64,000 bases of DNA from Nitrospira sp. (GTDB lineage: Bacteria; Nitrospirota; Nitrospiria; Nitrospirales; Nitrospiraceae). Within the stretch, counting starts at the first letter, position 1. Every line of letters starts with the position of its first letter. The translations under genes and the position numbers were made by a program. Location of the stretch: assembly GCA_016873435.1 (NCBI GenBank), contig VGXF01000003.1, positions 62,001-126,000 of the forward strand, given 5' to 3'. Shown here piece after piece: positions 26,616 through 35,675 of this stretch. Below the pieces are notes generated by a model. The model did not search any database and was not told the DNA's origin. It was given only the letters and a program-made list of their open reading frames with translations.

Positions 26616-27221
26616 ATGATACGCATGGGACAGATCGGACTCCTGGCTGGCATGCTGGTCGGCCTGTGGGCCGTCACGGCAGAGGCCGAGATGGCCCGCT
26701 ACGACGTGGACATGGACCATTCGACCATCGGCTTCAGCGTGGCGCACATGGTGGTGTCGAAGACGACTGGACGGTTCATGGAAGCAACTGGCGTCGTCGA
26801 GATGGACGCAGAAGCCCGGCAGTTCAAAACCATCGAGGCGACGATCAAGACGGCCTCGATCAATACGAATCATCAAAAGCGCGATAGCCATCTGCGCGCT
26901 CCAGACTTTTTTGATGTCGAGCAGTTTCCGACCATCACTTTCAAAATGAAAACCTATCAGACGGCTGGTGACAGGTATACGGCCGTCGGCGACCTGACGC
27001 TGCGAGGCGTCACGAGGGAAATCACGCTGTCGGGGACGTTCAATGGTGTCAGCAAGGACCCCTGGGGCAACACCCGCGCGGGCTTCGCGGCGACCGGGAA
27101 GATCAACCGCAAGGATTTCGGCATGGTCTGGAACAAGACGCTCGACACGGGCGGTGTGGCCGTGGGCGAGGACGTGACGATCCAGCTCGACATCGAATGC
27201 ATCAAGGCCAAGGCCCGGTAA
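26616..27221 (+). CDS. YceI family secreted protein
   Basis: The product has 201 residues with a signal peptide (GLLAGMLVGLWAVTAEA). The YceI barrel is clear: ARYDVDMDHSTIGFSVAHMV, then GVVEMDAEARQFKTIEA, HLRAPDFFDVEQFPTITF and LRGVTREITLSGTF. YceI proteins bind lipids such as polyisoprenoids in a lipocalin-like barrel and are secreted to the periplasm. The ATG at 26616 gives the signal peptide; an in-frame start at 26625 is also possible. The Rieske oxygenase gene follows after 4 bases and is probably co-transcribed. Confidence 0.9.
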   Translation: MIRMGQIGLLAGMLVGLWAVTAEAEMARYDVDMDHSTIGFSVAHMVVSKTTGRFMEATGVVEMDAEARQFKTIEATIKTASINTNHQKRDSHLRAPDFFDVEQFPTITFKMKTYQTAGDRYTAVGDLTLRGVTREITLSGTFNGVSKDPWGNTRAGFAATGKINRKDFGMVWNKTLDTGGVAVGEDVTIQLDIECIKAKAR

Positions 27222-27225
27222 GACG

Positions 27226-28269
27226 ATGATCGAAGGCTTCTGGTACGTGGCGTGCGAGAGCCAGGCAGTGCAAACGGGCCGCCCCGTCGCGGCCATGCTC
27301 TGCAACCGGCCGCTGGTCCTCTTCCGCGATGCGGCGGGCCGCGTGCGCGCGCTCGACGACCGCTGCTCGCACAAGGGCGTCCCATTATCGTCGGGCTGGC
27401 AAGAGGGTGATACGCTTCGCTGCCGGTTCCATGGGTGGCGGTTCGACGGCGGAGGCGCCTGCGTGGAAGTACCGGCACTCTCCGGCGCGGCGCATCCGTC
27501 GCCGGCCTCGGCCTGCGTACAGACGTTCCCGGTCGACGAACGCGACGGATGGATCTGGGTTTACGTCGGCAACGACCGCTGTCCCAAACCAACTGCCCCG
27601 CCGCCGACGCTGCCCACGCCGCCCGATGGTAGCCCGTTGGTGTCGGTGCGACAATCCGCCGTCGTGAAGGCCCGGTGGAATTTCACCGTGGACAGTCTGG
27701 CAGATCCGGCGCACGTGCCATTTGTCCACAACAAATATTTCCGTCAGCAGCAGGTGGCGAAGAAAAAGGAGAAGGTCTTCACCCGGCTGCCGTTGGGTTT
27801 CCGCACCGTGTCGCACAACGTGCTGCTGCCGGACACGTTCATTTTCCGGTTTCTCTCGCCGAATCTCGGTTCCGCCACAGCGACGGTGGATTTTGTCCTG
27901 CCCGGCATCCATTTCGAGAAATGGGAAATGGGCAATCGGTTTGCGTCCGTGATGCTGATCGCGACGCCGCTGACTGATAGGACGAGTCGACTGGATATCA
28001 GCGTCGGCTGGAATTTTCTCCGCTGGGTCCCGATCGGTTGGTTTGCCCGCCGCACGATGGCAACGACGATTGGCCAGGACCGCGAGGTGCTGGAACTGCA
28101 GGAGCAGGGCTTCGGTGGGAAGGAGGGCGGGATGCTATTGAATCTTGAGCCAGACCAACTGGTCGTCTGGTTCCGGCAGTTGCGAAAATACCATCAGGAG
28201 TGCCTGGCAGGCGCTGCGGCGCCCGCGCACCCGATCCCGGAAAAGACCACCTTGCGGTGGACGACCTGA
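27226..28269 (+). CDS. Rieske non-haem iron oxygenase, terminal component
   Basis: The product has 347 residues. The N-terminal Rieske domain binds 2Fe-2S through CSHKG and CRFHGW (Cys-x-His and Cys-x2-His). The catalytic domain carries the mononuclear iron ligands in SLADPAHVPFVHNKYF (two His; the Asp is further on). It resembles phthalate/pheophorbide-type or vanillate-like oxygenases that hydroxylate or demethylate substrates with a separate reductase. No reductase lies beside it; a Rieske ferredoxin is 31 kb away. The gene follows yceI closely. In-frame sequence after the stop continues open for 44 codons. Confidence 0.85.
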   Translation: MIEGFWYVACESQAVQTGRPVAAMLCNRPLVLFRDAAGRVRALDDRCSHKGVPLSSGWQEGDTLRCRFHGWRFDGGGACVEVPALSGAAHPSPASACVQTFPVDERDGWIWVYVGNDRCPKPTAPPPTLPTPPDGSPLVSVRQSAVVKARWNFTVDSLADPAHVPFVHNKYFRQQQVAKKKEKVFTRLPLGFRTVSHNVLLPDTFIFRFLSPNLGSATATVDFVLPGIHFEKWEMGNRFASVMLIATPLTDRTSRLDISVGWNFLRWVPIGWFARRTMATTIGQDREVLELQEQGFGGKEGGMLLNLEPDQLVVWFRQLRKYHQECLAGAAAPAHPIPEKTTLRWTT

Positions 28270-28504
28270 ACAGGAGACGGCGGGGACGATCACGAACGCC
28301 CCGCGTTTATCGAGTCCCTGCCCGAGCCCTGCGCGCCAATCGATCCGGTCCTCATCCTGTCCGACAAGGTGCTGGGAATGCGCGGCCTCCATTTCGGAGT
28401 CTAGCCCCCCTCAAGAGGGCCGTCATCCGTTTGACGAGTCAGAACTTGTCGAGTCAATCGACCGCCCTTGCCGGAGGCTGGAACGTCTTTGTACACTGGG
28501 ACCT
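28270..28504. other. Gap of 235 bases with an open frame continuing after the Rieske stop
   Basis: After the TGA at 28267, the same frame stays open to a TAG at 28402. The translation ends in protein-like text (IDPVLILSDKVLGMRGLHFG). It could be the residue of a longer oxygenase C-terminus, or chance. I see no strong promoter in this stretch. Confidence 0.25.
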
Positions 28505-29098
28505 ATGAAACATTTTGTTTGCATGGGTGTCGCCGGTCTGCTCTGGTTCGTGGATGCCTCCGGCGCTGCGGCGCTAGAGTTCACGGCCGACCAGATCACC
28601 AAGATCAACGGGCGCAACCGCACGGCCAACATCTACTACCGGGACGAGATGTGGCGGCTGGAGCACTACGATCCAGGACCGGTCAACATCACGATCGTGC
28701 GCAAGGACAAGCAGGTGATGTGGCTGCTGCTCTCGCGCATGAAGCATTTCAAGACGCTGCCCTACGATCCGGAGCAGGCCCCAAAAGTGGCGGAACGGCT
28801 GGAGGGCGAGATCACGCGGGAGGAGATCGGCACGGAAACGCTGGACGGACACCCCACGACGCTGTACCAGATCACAGTCCAACAGGGCGACCGGACGGCC
28901 ATCTATTATCAATGGTTAGCGACGGACATTCGTTTTCCGCTGAAGCTGGCCAGGCAGGACGGAAACTGGATCGTCGAATACCGCCACGTGAAATTGCGCG
29001 CTGTATCGGACTCCATGTTTCAACTGCCGCTGAATTTTCAACCCCTTGAGGAGTTCGACAAGGGCACGGAGAGAAAGCCGCCCTGGCAGACGATGTAA
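28505..29098 (+). CDS. Secreted LolA-fold-like protein (DUF4412-type)
   Basis: The product has 197 residues. A signal peptide (KHFVCMGVAGLLWFVDASG) precedes a beta-rich mature protein with repeated strand text: YYRDEMWRLEHY, TIVRKDKQVMWLLLS, TLDGHPTTLYQITVQQGDR, YYQWLATDIRFPLKLA. This matches the half-barrel of LolA/DUF4412 outer-membrane lipoprotein-sorting relatives in pattern, though not in firm identity. It is followed by the first SUMF1-fold gene in the same orientation, so both exported proteins may act together. Confidence 0.65.
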   Translation: MKHFVCMGVAGLLWFVDASGAAALEFTADQITKINGRNRTANIYYRDEMWRLEHYDPGPVNITIVRKDKQVMWLLLSRMKHFKTLPYDPEQAPKVAERLEGEITREEIGTETLDGHPTTLYQITVQQGDRTAIYYQWLATDIRFPLKLARQDGNWIVEYRHVKLRAVSDSMFQLPLNFQPLEEFDKGTERKPPWQTM

Positions 29099-29148
29099 AT
29101 TCGTATTCCCTTTCCAGCGCGTATCCATTTTTTTCAAGAGGGGTGTCG

Positions 29149-30078
29149 GTGAAAAGGTTTGTCGCACACATGGTTCTTCTGATGATGGGGGGGGTCACCG
29201 GTGCCGTCTGGGCGCTGGATGTGGCGGACATGACGATTGAGTGGACGCCGGAGGGGAAAAGGCTGGCGGCGGAGCGGATCAAGCTGCCGTCGCACGACGA
29301 GATGGTGCTGGTCCCGGCCGGGCCGTTTCTGATGGGGAGCGACAAGAAGGTAGATCCGAAGGCCTATCTGACCGAAATGCCCCAGCATACGGTCCATCTC
29401 GACGCCTACGAGATCGACAAACACGAAGTGACCACCGTGCAGTTCTTGAAGTTCGTCCTGGCGACGGCCCGCGCACCCTTGATCGACTGGCGCTACGACG
29501 GGGGTAATTTCCAGGACACGATGGTGAACCATCCCGTCATGCACGTGTCCTGGCAGGAGGCGACCGACTACTGCACCTGGGCCGGGAAACGGCTGCCCAC
29601 AGAAGCTGAATGGGAAAAGGCCGCGCGCGGGGAAGACGGGCGCATCTATCCCTGGGGCGACCAGCCGGCCGGTCTCTCGCGCGCCAACTTCGGCCGCGGC
29701 GGCCTGTCCGGACCGGTCCGCGACCGCCCGGAGCGCCTGATGCTCTATCCGCCGATCATATCCGTGGACAAGTACGAGAACGCCCTCAGCCCCTACGGCG
29801 CGCACCAGATGGCAGGCAACGTCGCCGAGTGGGTGGCCGACTGGTACGACAAGGAGTATTACAAAACGGCGCCGGACAAAAATCCGAAGGGACCCGAGAA
29901 GGGGACGCAGCGGGCCTTCCGCGGCGGCGGCTGGATCGACAGCACACCCAGCGTGCGCGTGGCGCAGCGCAACGGCACGGAGCCAACTACGAAGATGAAC
30001 TGGCTAGGATTCCGCTGCGCGCGGGACGTAAAGGCGGCCGAGCAGCCGGTCGGTCCTCAGGCGGTGGGTTTACGCTGA
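29149..30078 (+). CDS. SUMF1 / formylglycine-generating-enzyme-fold protein, likely non-catalytic
   Basis: The product has 309 residues with a signal peptide (FVAHMVLLMMGGVTGAVWA). The SUMF1 domain spans residues 45-285: VPAGPFLMGSDKK, MHVSWQEATDYCTWAGKRLP, TEAEWEKAARG, AGNVAEWVADWYD and FRGGGWIDS. Real formylglycine-generating enzymes carry two active-site cysteines after GGSW; here the text is GGGWIDSTPSVRVAQ, with none. It therefore probably acts as a binding or structural protein. I chose GTG 29149 because AAGAGGGG precedes it by five bases; GTG 29143 is also in frame. A second SUMF1 gene lies nearby on the other strand. Confidence 0.88.
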   Translation: MKRFVAHMVLLMMGGVTGAVWALDVADMTIEWTPEGKRLAAERIKLPSHDEMVLVPAGPFLMGSDKKVDPKAYLTEMPQHTVHLDAYEIDKHEVTTVQFLKFVLATARAPLIDWRYDGGNFQDTMVNHPVMHVSWQEATDYCTWAGKRLPTEAEWEKAARGEDGRIYPWGDQPAGLSRANFGRGGLSGPVRDRPERLMLYPPIISVDKYENALSPYGAHQMAGNVAEWVADWYDKEYYKTAPDKNPKGPEKGTQRAFRGGGWIDSTPSVRVAQRNGTEPTTKMNWLGFRCARDVKAAEQPVGPQAVGLR

Positions 30079-30912
30079 CCGTTTCTGTTTGAGCAGGATG
30101 CGGGCCTGCTCGCTGACTTCCTTGACGAGCGTGCCCATTTTGGGGTGGGACGGCTCGACATCCACGGGCCAGCCGTATTGCCGGAGCCGTTCACTGACGA
30201 CCGGCCCCACCGAGGCGACGACCACGCGTCTGAGGGCGTGTTTGAAGCGGTCGATGTTGCCGTCCTTTTCCAGCACCTGCATCACGTGGTCCACCTGTAC
30301 GGCGTTCGTGAGTAGCGCGATGTCCACCTGGCCGGCCATGATGGCCGTCAGGGCGTCGTGCAGCCGGTCCAGATTGTCCGGCAGCGCCCACTTGTAGACG
30401 GGGACGCGGATCACCGTCGCCCCCCGTTCGCGTAATTGCTCCAGCAGCTCGACATTGGTTGAGCCGTATTCCTGCAGCGCCACGCGCAGGCCCCGCACGG
30501 GCTGGTTCTCGTCGAGCATTTTCAACAGATCCCGCCAGGTGTTCGGTTCCGGCACGGTGAGTTGGCGCGTCAGGCCAAGGCTCTTCAACACGGCGGCAGG
30601 TTTCGGCCCGCGCGCCACCAGCGTGATCTGGCCGAGGGCTGCTTTGATCGTGTCGAGCGAGTGGCGCGTTTGCAGGACCCTCAGAAGGGTTTCGAAGCCT
30701 GCGCCGGTCAAGAGGATCAGCATGTCGACGTGGCCGTTCAGCAAACGCTCGCCGAACTCGAGCGCGTCGGGGTTGTCCTCCAGCGGCACCTCGCGCAGCG
30801 CGGGCGCAACCATCGGGCGGCCCCCCTGGCGTTCGATGAGTCCCGTCATCTCGGTGGCCAGGCGGCTTTCGAAGGACGCGACGGTCAGGTCCTCAAAACC
30901 CTTCGCGCTCAT
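30070..30912 (-). CDS. HemD-like (uroporphyrinogen-III synthase fold) protein
   Basis: The product has 280 residues in two alternating alpha/beta halves as in HemD: an N-terminal region with VASFESRLATEMTGLIERQ, a core with LLTGAGFETLLRVLQ, then ARGPKPAAVLKSLGL and, later, DIALLTNAVQVDHVMQVL and ASVGPVVSERLRQYG. HemD closes the tetrapyrrole ring of uroporphyrinogen III. The usual hemC/hemB neighbours are absent; instead it is translated from an ATG that overlaps the stop of a SUMF1 gene. It may be a second, specialised HemD or a HemD-fold protein with another role. Confidence 0.75.
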   Translation of the reverse strand: MSAKGFEDLTVASFESRLATEMTGLIERQGGRPMVAPALREVPLEDNPDALEFGERLLNGHVDMLILLTGAGFETLLRVLQTRHSLDTIKAALGQITLVARGPKPAAVLKSLGLTRQLTVPEPNTWRDLLKMLDENQPVRGLRVALQEYGSTNVELLEQLRERGATVIRVPVYKWALPDNLDRLHDALTAIMAGQVDIALLTNAVQVDHVMQVLEKDGNIDRFKHALRRVVVASVGPVVSERLRQYGWPVDVEPSHPKMGTLVKEVSEQARILLKQKRSA

Positions 30913-31718
30913 TGCGCTGCGTCGATTGCGCAGCGGAAGCCGGTGGATTCGTTGCGGATCGTCGGGGTGCTCTTGACGCGCGTGAAGATGCGGACCAGTG
31001 GTGTCTCGACGGCCCAGCCGGAACTGCGCAGCACCTTGTCCGTGCCGGTGGCAGGGCCAGGCGGATTTTTGGCCGGGCTTTTTTCGTAGTAGCGGTCTTC
31101 GTACCAGTCGGCGACCCATTCCCAGACGTTGCCCGCCATGTCGTAGGCGCCGTAGGGGCTCTTGCCTGCCTCGTAGCTGCCGACGGGCATGAGGGTCTTT
31201 TCGCCGATCCACTGCTGGTTGAAATTCAGATGCTTCGGGGTCGGCTCGACATTGCCCCAGGGAAATCGCCGGTCCTCGGTGCCCTTGGCGGCCTTCTCCC
31301 ATTCGGCTTCCGTCGGCAGCCGTTTGCCGGCCCACTTGCAGTAGGCGGCGGCGTCGTGCCAGTCCACATTGACCGCGGGCCGCTCGGCGACAGCGGGCGA
31401 CACCCGGCTGTCCTTCCACAGCGTGCGTGCGGGATTGGTCGGGTGCAGCGGGATGCGGTGGCCGGTCGCCTTCACAAATTCCAGGTAGCGTGCGTTGTTC
31501 ACTTCGTAGGCGTCGATGTAAAAGGCGTCGAGCTCGACCGTATGGCGCGGGTACTCGTCGCGCCCACCGTCACGGTCCCCGTGGGGCACGCCCATGGGGA
31601 AGGGACCCGCTGGCACCAGGACCATCGGGGCCCCGTCTTTGCTGGCCGGTTGCGCAGCCTGCGCGGGAGATGGTCCACTGAGCAACAGCATGAGAAGAAT
31701 CAACAACGATGCGTGCAT
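30909..31718 (-). CDS. SUMF1-fold secreted protein, translationally coupled to the HemD-like gene
   Basis: The product has 269 residues with a signal peptide (HASLLILLMLLLSGPSPA). The SUMF1 domain follows: VPAGPFPMGVPHGDRD, VDWHDAAAYCKWAGKRLPT, EAEWEKAAKGTEDRRFPWG, MAGNVWEWVADWYEDRYY and LRSSGWAVETPLVRIF. The position of the two catalytic cysteines of true formylglycine-generating enzymes holds Val-Glu-Thr-Pro, so it is probably not catalytic. The ATG at 31718 is preceded by AGGAG. Its TGA overlaps the ATG of the HemD-like gene (ATGA). The two products go to different compartments unless the HemD-like protein is also exported. Confidence 0.87.
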   Translation of the reverse strand: MHASLLILLMLLLSGPSPAQAAQPASKDGAPMVLVPAGPFPMGVPHGDRDGGRDEYPRHTVELDAFYIDAYEVNNARYLEFVKATGHRIPLHPTNPARTLWKDSRVSPAVAERPAVNVDWHDAAAYCKWAGKRLPTEAEWEKAAKGTEDRRFPWGNVEPTPKHLNFNQQWIGEKTLMPVGSYEAGKSPYGAYDMAGNVWEWVADWYEDRYYEKSPAKNPPGPATGTDKVLRSSGWAVETPLVRIFTRVKSTPTIRNESTGFRCAIDAAQ

Positions 31719-31823
31719 GGGACTCCTGTTGCGTGAATCAATCTTGAGCAGATGGTACCATAACGTTTCCGGTTGACGCCATTCGACCCGCATCATATAA
31801 CAATTGGGCGAGGGAATTACGTC

Positions 31824-32246
31824 ATGGCGGAGGCAGGTATCCGGGGCATGCGGCATCTGGCCTTGAAGGTCACAGACCTGCCACGCTCGCGGAAATTTTA
31901 CGAAGAACTTTTCGATATGCGCACTGTCTGGGAACCGGACCCGGATAACGTCTATCTGAGCTCGGGCGTCGACAACCTCGCGTTGCATCAGATTCCGGCT
32001 GCCGAGATTGCCGCGCATCGTGCGGTAGAGCATCACTGGCTGGACCATCTCGGATTCATCATGGAGTCGCCGGCCTCGGTGGACCGTCTGTTGAAACAGG
32101 CCGTGCGGTTCGGCGCCCCGATCGTCAAGCAACCGCAGCACCATCGAGACGGCAGCTATTCGTTTTACATGACTGATCCGGATGGCACCGTCGTGCAGGT
32201 CCTCTACGAACCCACCATCAGCAAGCAAACCTTCAAGACTGAGTAG
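31824..32246 (+). CDS. VOC superfamily (glyoxalase / dioxygenase fold) protein
   Basis: The product has 140 residues with one VOC fold: GIRGMRHLALKVTDLPRSRK with the first metal-ligand His, a second His in HWLDHLGFIME, and SYSFYMTDPDGTVVQVLYE with the terminal Glu. Members include glyoxalase I, methylmalonyl-CoA epimerase and dioxygenases; the substrate is not decided here. The ATG at 31824 gives a natural start before the first strand. Next comes the metallo-beta-lactamase-fold gene, only seven bases away. Confidence 0.85.
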   Translation: MAEAGIRGMRHLALKVTDLPRSRKFYEELFDMRTVWEPDPDNVYLSSGVDNLALHQIPAAEIAAHRAVEHHWLDHLGFIMESPASVDRLLKQAVRFGAPIVKQPQHHRDGSYSFYMTDPDGTVVQVLYEPTISKQTFKTE

Positions 32247-32253
32247 CCAAGCC

Positions 32254-33882
32254 ATGAGCGTCTGGGATTCTTTCAAGAGCGACCAGTGCGTCGGCCTTGC
32301 GCCGTGGGTCTGGATTCAACTGGAGAGTCCGGACGATCCCGGCCCCTTCCCCTACGTCGGCGGCGTGGATCCGGCCGTCGTGGCTGCGCTGCACGAAGCG
32401 CACAATCTGTTGCAGAGCGGAATCGATACGATCATCGGCGACGTGTTTTCGCACCGTGCCCCCCTGGATGAGCCGGCGCGCCGGGCCCGAGTGGAGGATG
32501 CCTATGCCGAACTCGTGAACTCGCGGCCGCACCTCCAGCAGCACATCCAGTGCGGGCGCAAGCCCGACGGCACTTTTCAGTGGGACTTCGCGAAGGATCC
32601 AACCAAATCAGCCACGATGACCTATATGGGCCTGCACGTCTTTCACGCGGTCGCGCGGCAGAAGATCCCCATTGGGTTCGAACGGCCGCTCGCGCCCACG
32701 ACGGGGAAATTTCTGGGTTACCTGGACGGCACGCACCGCGCGGCAGAACTGAAGACTATCGCGCTGGCCTCGGGCCGCGAAGGCGCGCGGCTCCTGACCC
32801 AGTTGATGGAAGTGCTGCACAAGCACGAGTGCCTGAGTTTCTCCGCGAAGATGACCGTGCGGGACCGATGGCTGGAACGGACGCGCGATCAGGACATGGT
32901 CCATCTGGGCCACGCGGCCTTGATGTACCGGCAAGCGGACCGGTTTTTTTTGTTCGATCCGTGGCTGCTGCCATGGCTCGCGGAATCGCCCGTGCCGTCC
33001 CTTTGGGGCCGGCTGCTGCCGCGCCCCGCCGCGATTTTTCTCACGCACGACCACGACGACCACGTGGACCCGCGCACGCTGCTGCATCTGCCCAAGGACG
33101 TCCCTGTCGTCATTCCGAGCAAGCGCAACCGCACTGCACTTTTTTTTGATTATCCAGCGCTGCTGCGCGAGCTGGGTTTCGGCCAGATCGTCGAACTGGC
33201 GCATGGGGAGAGCTGGTCGTTCGATGGAGGCGCGGTCGTCTCGGTGCCGTTTTATGGCGAGGATCCCTGCGACCTCGCCATGCCCCGCAACTGTTATTTG
33301 ATCAACGACCGCGGTCGGAACACGCTCGTCCACGTTGACAGCGGGCCGACCAACGACGGCAAATCGGTTGTGAAAGAGGGTGTAATGGGCGATCTGGTGA
33401 AGACATACGGCCCGGTATCCACGCTTTTCGCTTCGCAGCAGCAATTATTGGAACTGCGCACTCATGCGGCGCATGCCTGCCTCTCCCATCCGGGCCGCTG
33501 GCTCGAAACCGGGGAGAACGGCTATCTCACGAACACCTATTTGTCTGAACTGGCCGCTGCCGCGCAGGCAAAACTCTTTGTCTCCTATGCCACTGGCGGG
33601 GCAGACTGGTATCCGGACCACCTCTCGTTCATGTTCAGCCAGCGAAATCCGGCGCGCACGGCGCTGCTGACGGCACATTGGGAACGGCCGGAGCAACTCA
33701 AGGACCTGCTGGCCCCGAAGGGCTGCGGCTATCACTACACACAGGCACTGGATATTTTCCGCACGCAGGCTGATGGTGGCACCGAGGTCGTGTCCGAAGC
33801 TGATGCGCTGTCGCCGCTTTCGCTCTACCGATTGGACTGCGGCGATCCGCCGTTCATGAAACCGGGCCCGGGGAGGCGCTGA
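32254..33882 (+). CDS. Large metallo-beta-lactamase-fold protein with an N-terminal extra domain
   Basis: The product has 542 residues. Residues 1 to about 225 are not recognisable to me ([20 protein letters not shown] near the start). From about residue 235 a metallo-beta-lactamase core of the UlaG/NAPE-PLD-like type appears: [14 protein letters not shown] as the HxHxDH motif and [16 protein letters not shown] with a further ligand region. Such enzymes hydrolyse lactones, phosphodiesters or related bonds. Its stop overlaps the start of the epimerase gene by one base, so coupling is likely, but a functional link is not shown. Confidence 0.75.
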   Translation: MSVWDSFKSDQCVGLAPWVWIQLESPDDPGPFPYVGGVDPAVVAALHEAHNLLQSGIDTIIGDVFSHRAPLDEPARRARVEDAYAELVNSRPHLQQHIQCGRKPDGTFQWDFAKDPTKSATMTYMGLHVFHAVARQKIPIGFERPLAPTTGKFLGYLDGTHRAAELKTIALASGREGARLLTQLMEVLHKHECLSFSAKMTVRDRWLERTRDQDMVHLGHAALMYRQADRFFLFDPWLLPWLAESPVPSLWGRLLPRPAAIFLTHDHDDHVDPRTLLHLPKDVPVVIPSKRNRTALFFDYPALLRELGFGQIVELAHGESWSFDGGAVVSVPFYGEDPCDLAMPRNCYLINDRGRNTLVHVDSGPTNDGKSVVKEGVMGDLVKTYGPVSTLFASQQQLLELRTHAAHACLSHPGRWLETGENGYLTNTYLSELAAAAQAKLFVSYATGGADWYPDHLSFMFSQRNPARTALLTAHWERPEQLKDLLAPKGCGYHYTQALDIFRTQADGGTEVVSEADALSPLSLYRLDCGDPPFMKPGPGRR

Positions 33883-34907
33883 TGGTGACGAAAGCCGCTC
33901 CGCCCATTCTGGTCACCGGCGCCGCCGGGTTCATCGGCTACCACGTCGCGCGCCGCCTGCTCGAGTGCGGGGGCGCCGTGCTCGGCCTCGACAACCTCAA
34001 CAGCTATTACGACGTGCGGCTCAAGAAGGCGCGGCTCGCGCAGCTCAAATCGTTCCCGGCGTTCCGGTTCGTCAAGCTGGACCTCGGCGACCGGAAAAAA
34101 ATGGCGGCGCTGTTCAAGGCGCACGGGTTCCGCCGCGTTGTGCATCTGGCAGCGCAAGCTGGTGTGCGCTACTCGCTTGTGCGCCCCCACGCCTACACGG
34201 ACAGCAACGTCGTCGGATTTCTAAACGTACTGGAAGGCTGCCGGCACGCGAAGGTTGAACATCTGGTCTATGCCTCGACCAGCTCGGTCTACGGAGCGAA
34301 CACGCGCATGCCCTTTTCGGTGCACGATAACGTGGACCATCCGATCTCGCTTTACGCGGCGACAAAGAAGGCCACCGAGCTCATGGCCCACGCCTACGCG
34401 CATCTCTATCAGATTCCCTGCACCGGTTTGCGGTTTTTCACCGTCTACGGGCCTTGGGGACGCCCCGACATGGCGTTATTCCTGTTCACGAAGGCGATTC
34501 TCGCGGGCAAGCCGATCGAGGTGTTCAACCATGGAAAGATGCAGCGCGACTTTACCTACATTGATGACATTGTTGAGGGTGTAGTTCGGGTGCTGGACCG
34601 TCCGGCCATGCCCGATCCGACCTGGTCCGGCGGACAGCCGAACGCCGCGACCAGCGCGGCGCCCTGGCGGCTCTACAACATCGGTAACCATCAGCCGGTC
34701 GAACTGTTGCGGATGATCGAGGTGCTGGGGCGGGCGCTTGGAAAGACCGCGAAGCAGCGGTTCCTGCCGATCCAGCCCGGTGATGTGCCGGCGACCTATG
34801 CCGACGTGCAGGATCTGATCAACGATGTTGGCTTCAAGCCGGCTACGCCGCTCGAAGTTGGGATCAAACGGTTCGTCGAGTGGTACCGTTCCTACTACAA
34901 GGTCTAG
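33882..34907 (+). CDS. NAD-dependent sugar epimerase, UDP-glucuronate 4-epimerase type
   Basis: A short-chain epimerase of 341 residues. The Rossmann motif is [17 protein letters not shown]; the catalytic YxxxK is in [12 protein letters not shown]. The end of the first domain shows [15 protein letters not shown], and [19 protein letters not shown] and [13 protein letters not shown] are typical of UDP-glucuronate 4-epimerases (CapI/WbpP-like). It should interconvert UDP-glucuronate and UDP-galacturonate for surface polysaccharide. The enzyme making UDP-glucuronate, Ugd, is at 53969-55285. Confidence 0.88.
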   Translation: MVTKAAPPILVTGAAGFIGYHVARRLLECGGAVLGLDNLNSYYDVRLKKARLAQLKSFPAFRFVKLDLGDRKKMAALFKAHGFRRVVHLAAQAGVRYSLVRPHAYTDSNVVGFLNVLEGCRHAKVEHLVYASTSSVYGANTRMPFSVHDNVDHPISLYAATKKATELMAHAYAHLYQIPCTGLRFFTVYGPWGRPDMALFLFTKAILAGKPIEVFNHGKMQRDFTYIDDIVEGVVRVLDRPAMPDPTWSGGQPNAATSAAPWRLYNIGNHQPVELLRMIEVLGRALGKTAKQRFLPIQPGDVPATYADVQDLINDVGFKPATPLEVGIKRFVEWYRSYYKV

Positions 34908-34910
34908 CCG

Positions 34911-35603
34911 CTAGTTTCCACACAACCGGTCGAGTTCCGCCGGGCTGACAGCGGTCAGATTGGGATAGACTGCGTCGGCACCCTGCAATTTCTCGGGCGG
35001 GTAGGTGGTGGCCAAGCCGAGGACCTTCATGCCAGCTGCCTTCGCCGATTGAATGCCGGCCAGCGAATCTTCGATCACCAGACACTCGGCCGCCTTCAGT
35101 AGAGGCTCTGGTGGTGGAGCGAGCGCGGTCAATTTCTCGAGCGTCAGGCGATAGATGTGTGGGTCGGGTTTGCCGATGGGTGTATCCTCGGCGGTCACGA
35201 TCAACGGGAAGGCCCGCTCGATCGGGGTGTCCTTGAGGGCCGCCGCGACCTGGTCACGGTTGCCGCCTGAGGCGACGGCAATCCGGTATCGCCTCTTTGC
35301 TTCCAGTACGAAGTTCACCACACCGGAGAACAAGACGGGTGGGTGCGAGGCCGTGTAGGCTCTGAACAGTGCCACTTTGCGGTCGTGAATGCGCTGCGCG
35401 AGTGTCGGGTCCGTGCGTCCGGCTTTCTTCAACAGCGCAGTCAGGCAGTTGCGCTCGTCCATCCCGAGGTAGGTGCCATAGTAGTCGTCTCTAGTCAGTG
35501 GCAGGCCCTCTTCTCGAAGTGCCTGCTGAAACATGAGGAAATGGGACGTTTCGTCGTCGGCGATCACACCGTTAAAATCGAAGATGATCACGCGGAACGG
35601 CAT
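34911..35603 (-). CDS. HAD family phosphatase (beta-phosphoglucomutase-like)
   Basis: The product has 230 residues. Motif I is VIIFDFNGVIADDE, motif II is in IAVASGGNR, and the last motif is CLVIEDSLAGIQSAKAAGM. The helical cap (DYYGTYLGMDERNCLTALL) is that of the DhaD/PGMB group. Substitution of the second Asp of DxD by Asn (DFNGV) is common in phosphatase or phosphatase-like variants but may reduce mutase activity. It probably dephosphorylates a sugar phosphate. It is convergent with the epimerase gene; the ATG at 35603 gives the natural N-terminus. Confidence 0.83.
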   Translation of the reverse strand: MPFRVIIFDFNGVIADDETSHFLMFQQALREEGLPLTRDDYYGTYLGMDERNCLTALLKKAGRTDPTLAQRIHDRKVALFRAYTASHPPVLFSGVVNFVLEAKRRYRIAVASGGNRDQVAAALKDTPIERAFPLIVTAEDTPIGKPDPHIYRLTLEKLTALAPPPEPLLKAAECLVIEDSLAGIQSAKAAGMKVLGLATTYPPEKLQGADAVYPNLTAVSPAELDRLCGN

Positions 35604-35675
35604 GGGGTGAAGGTAGCACGGCGAATTTCGGAGTGACAAGGAGATGGTGTATAGTCCTGAGCCTACGGAGGGGCC

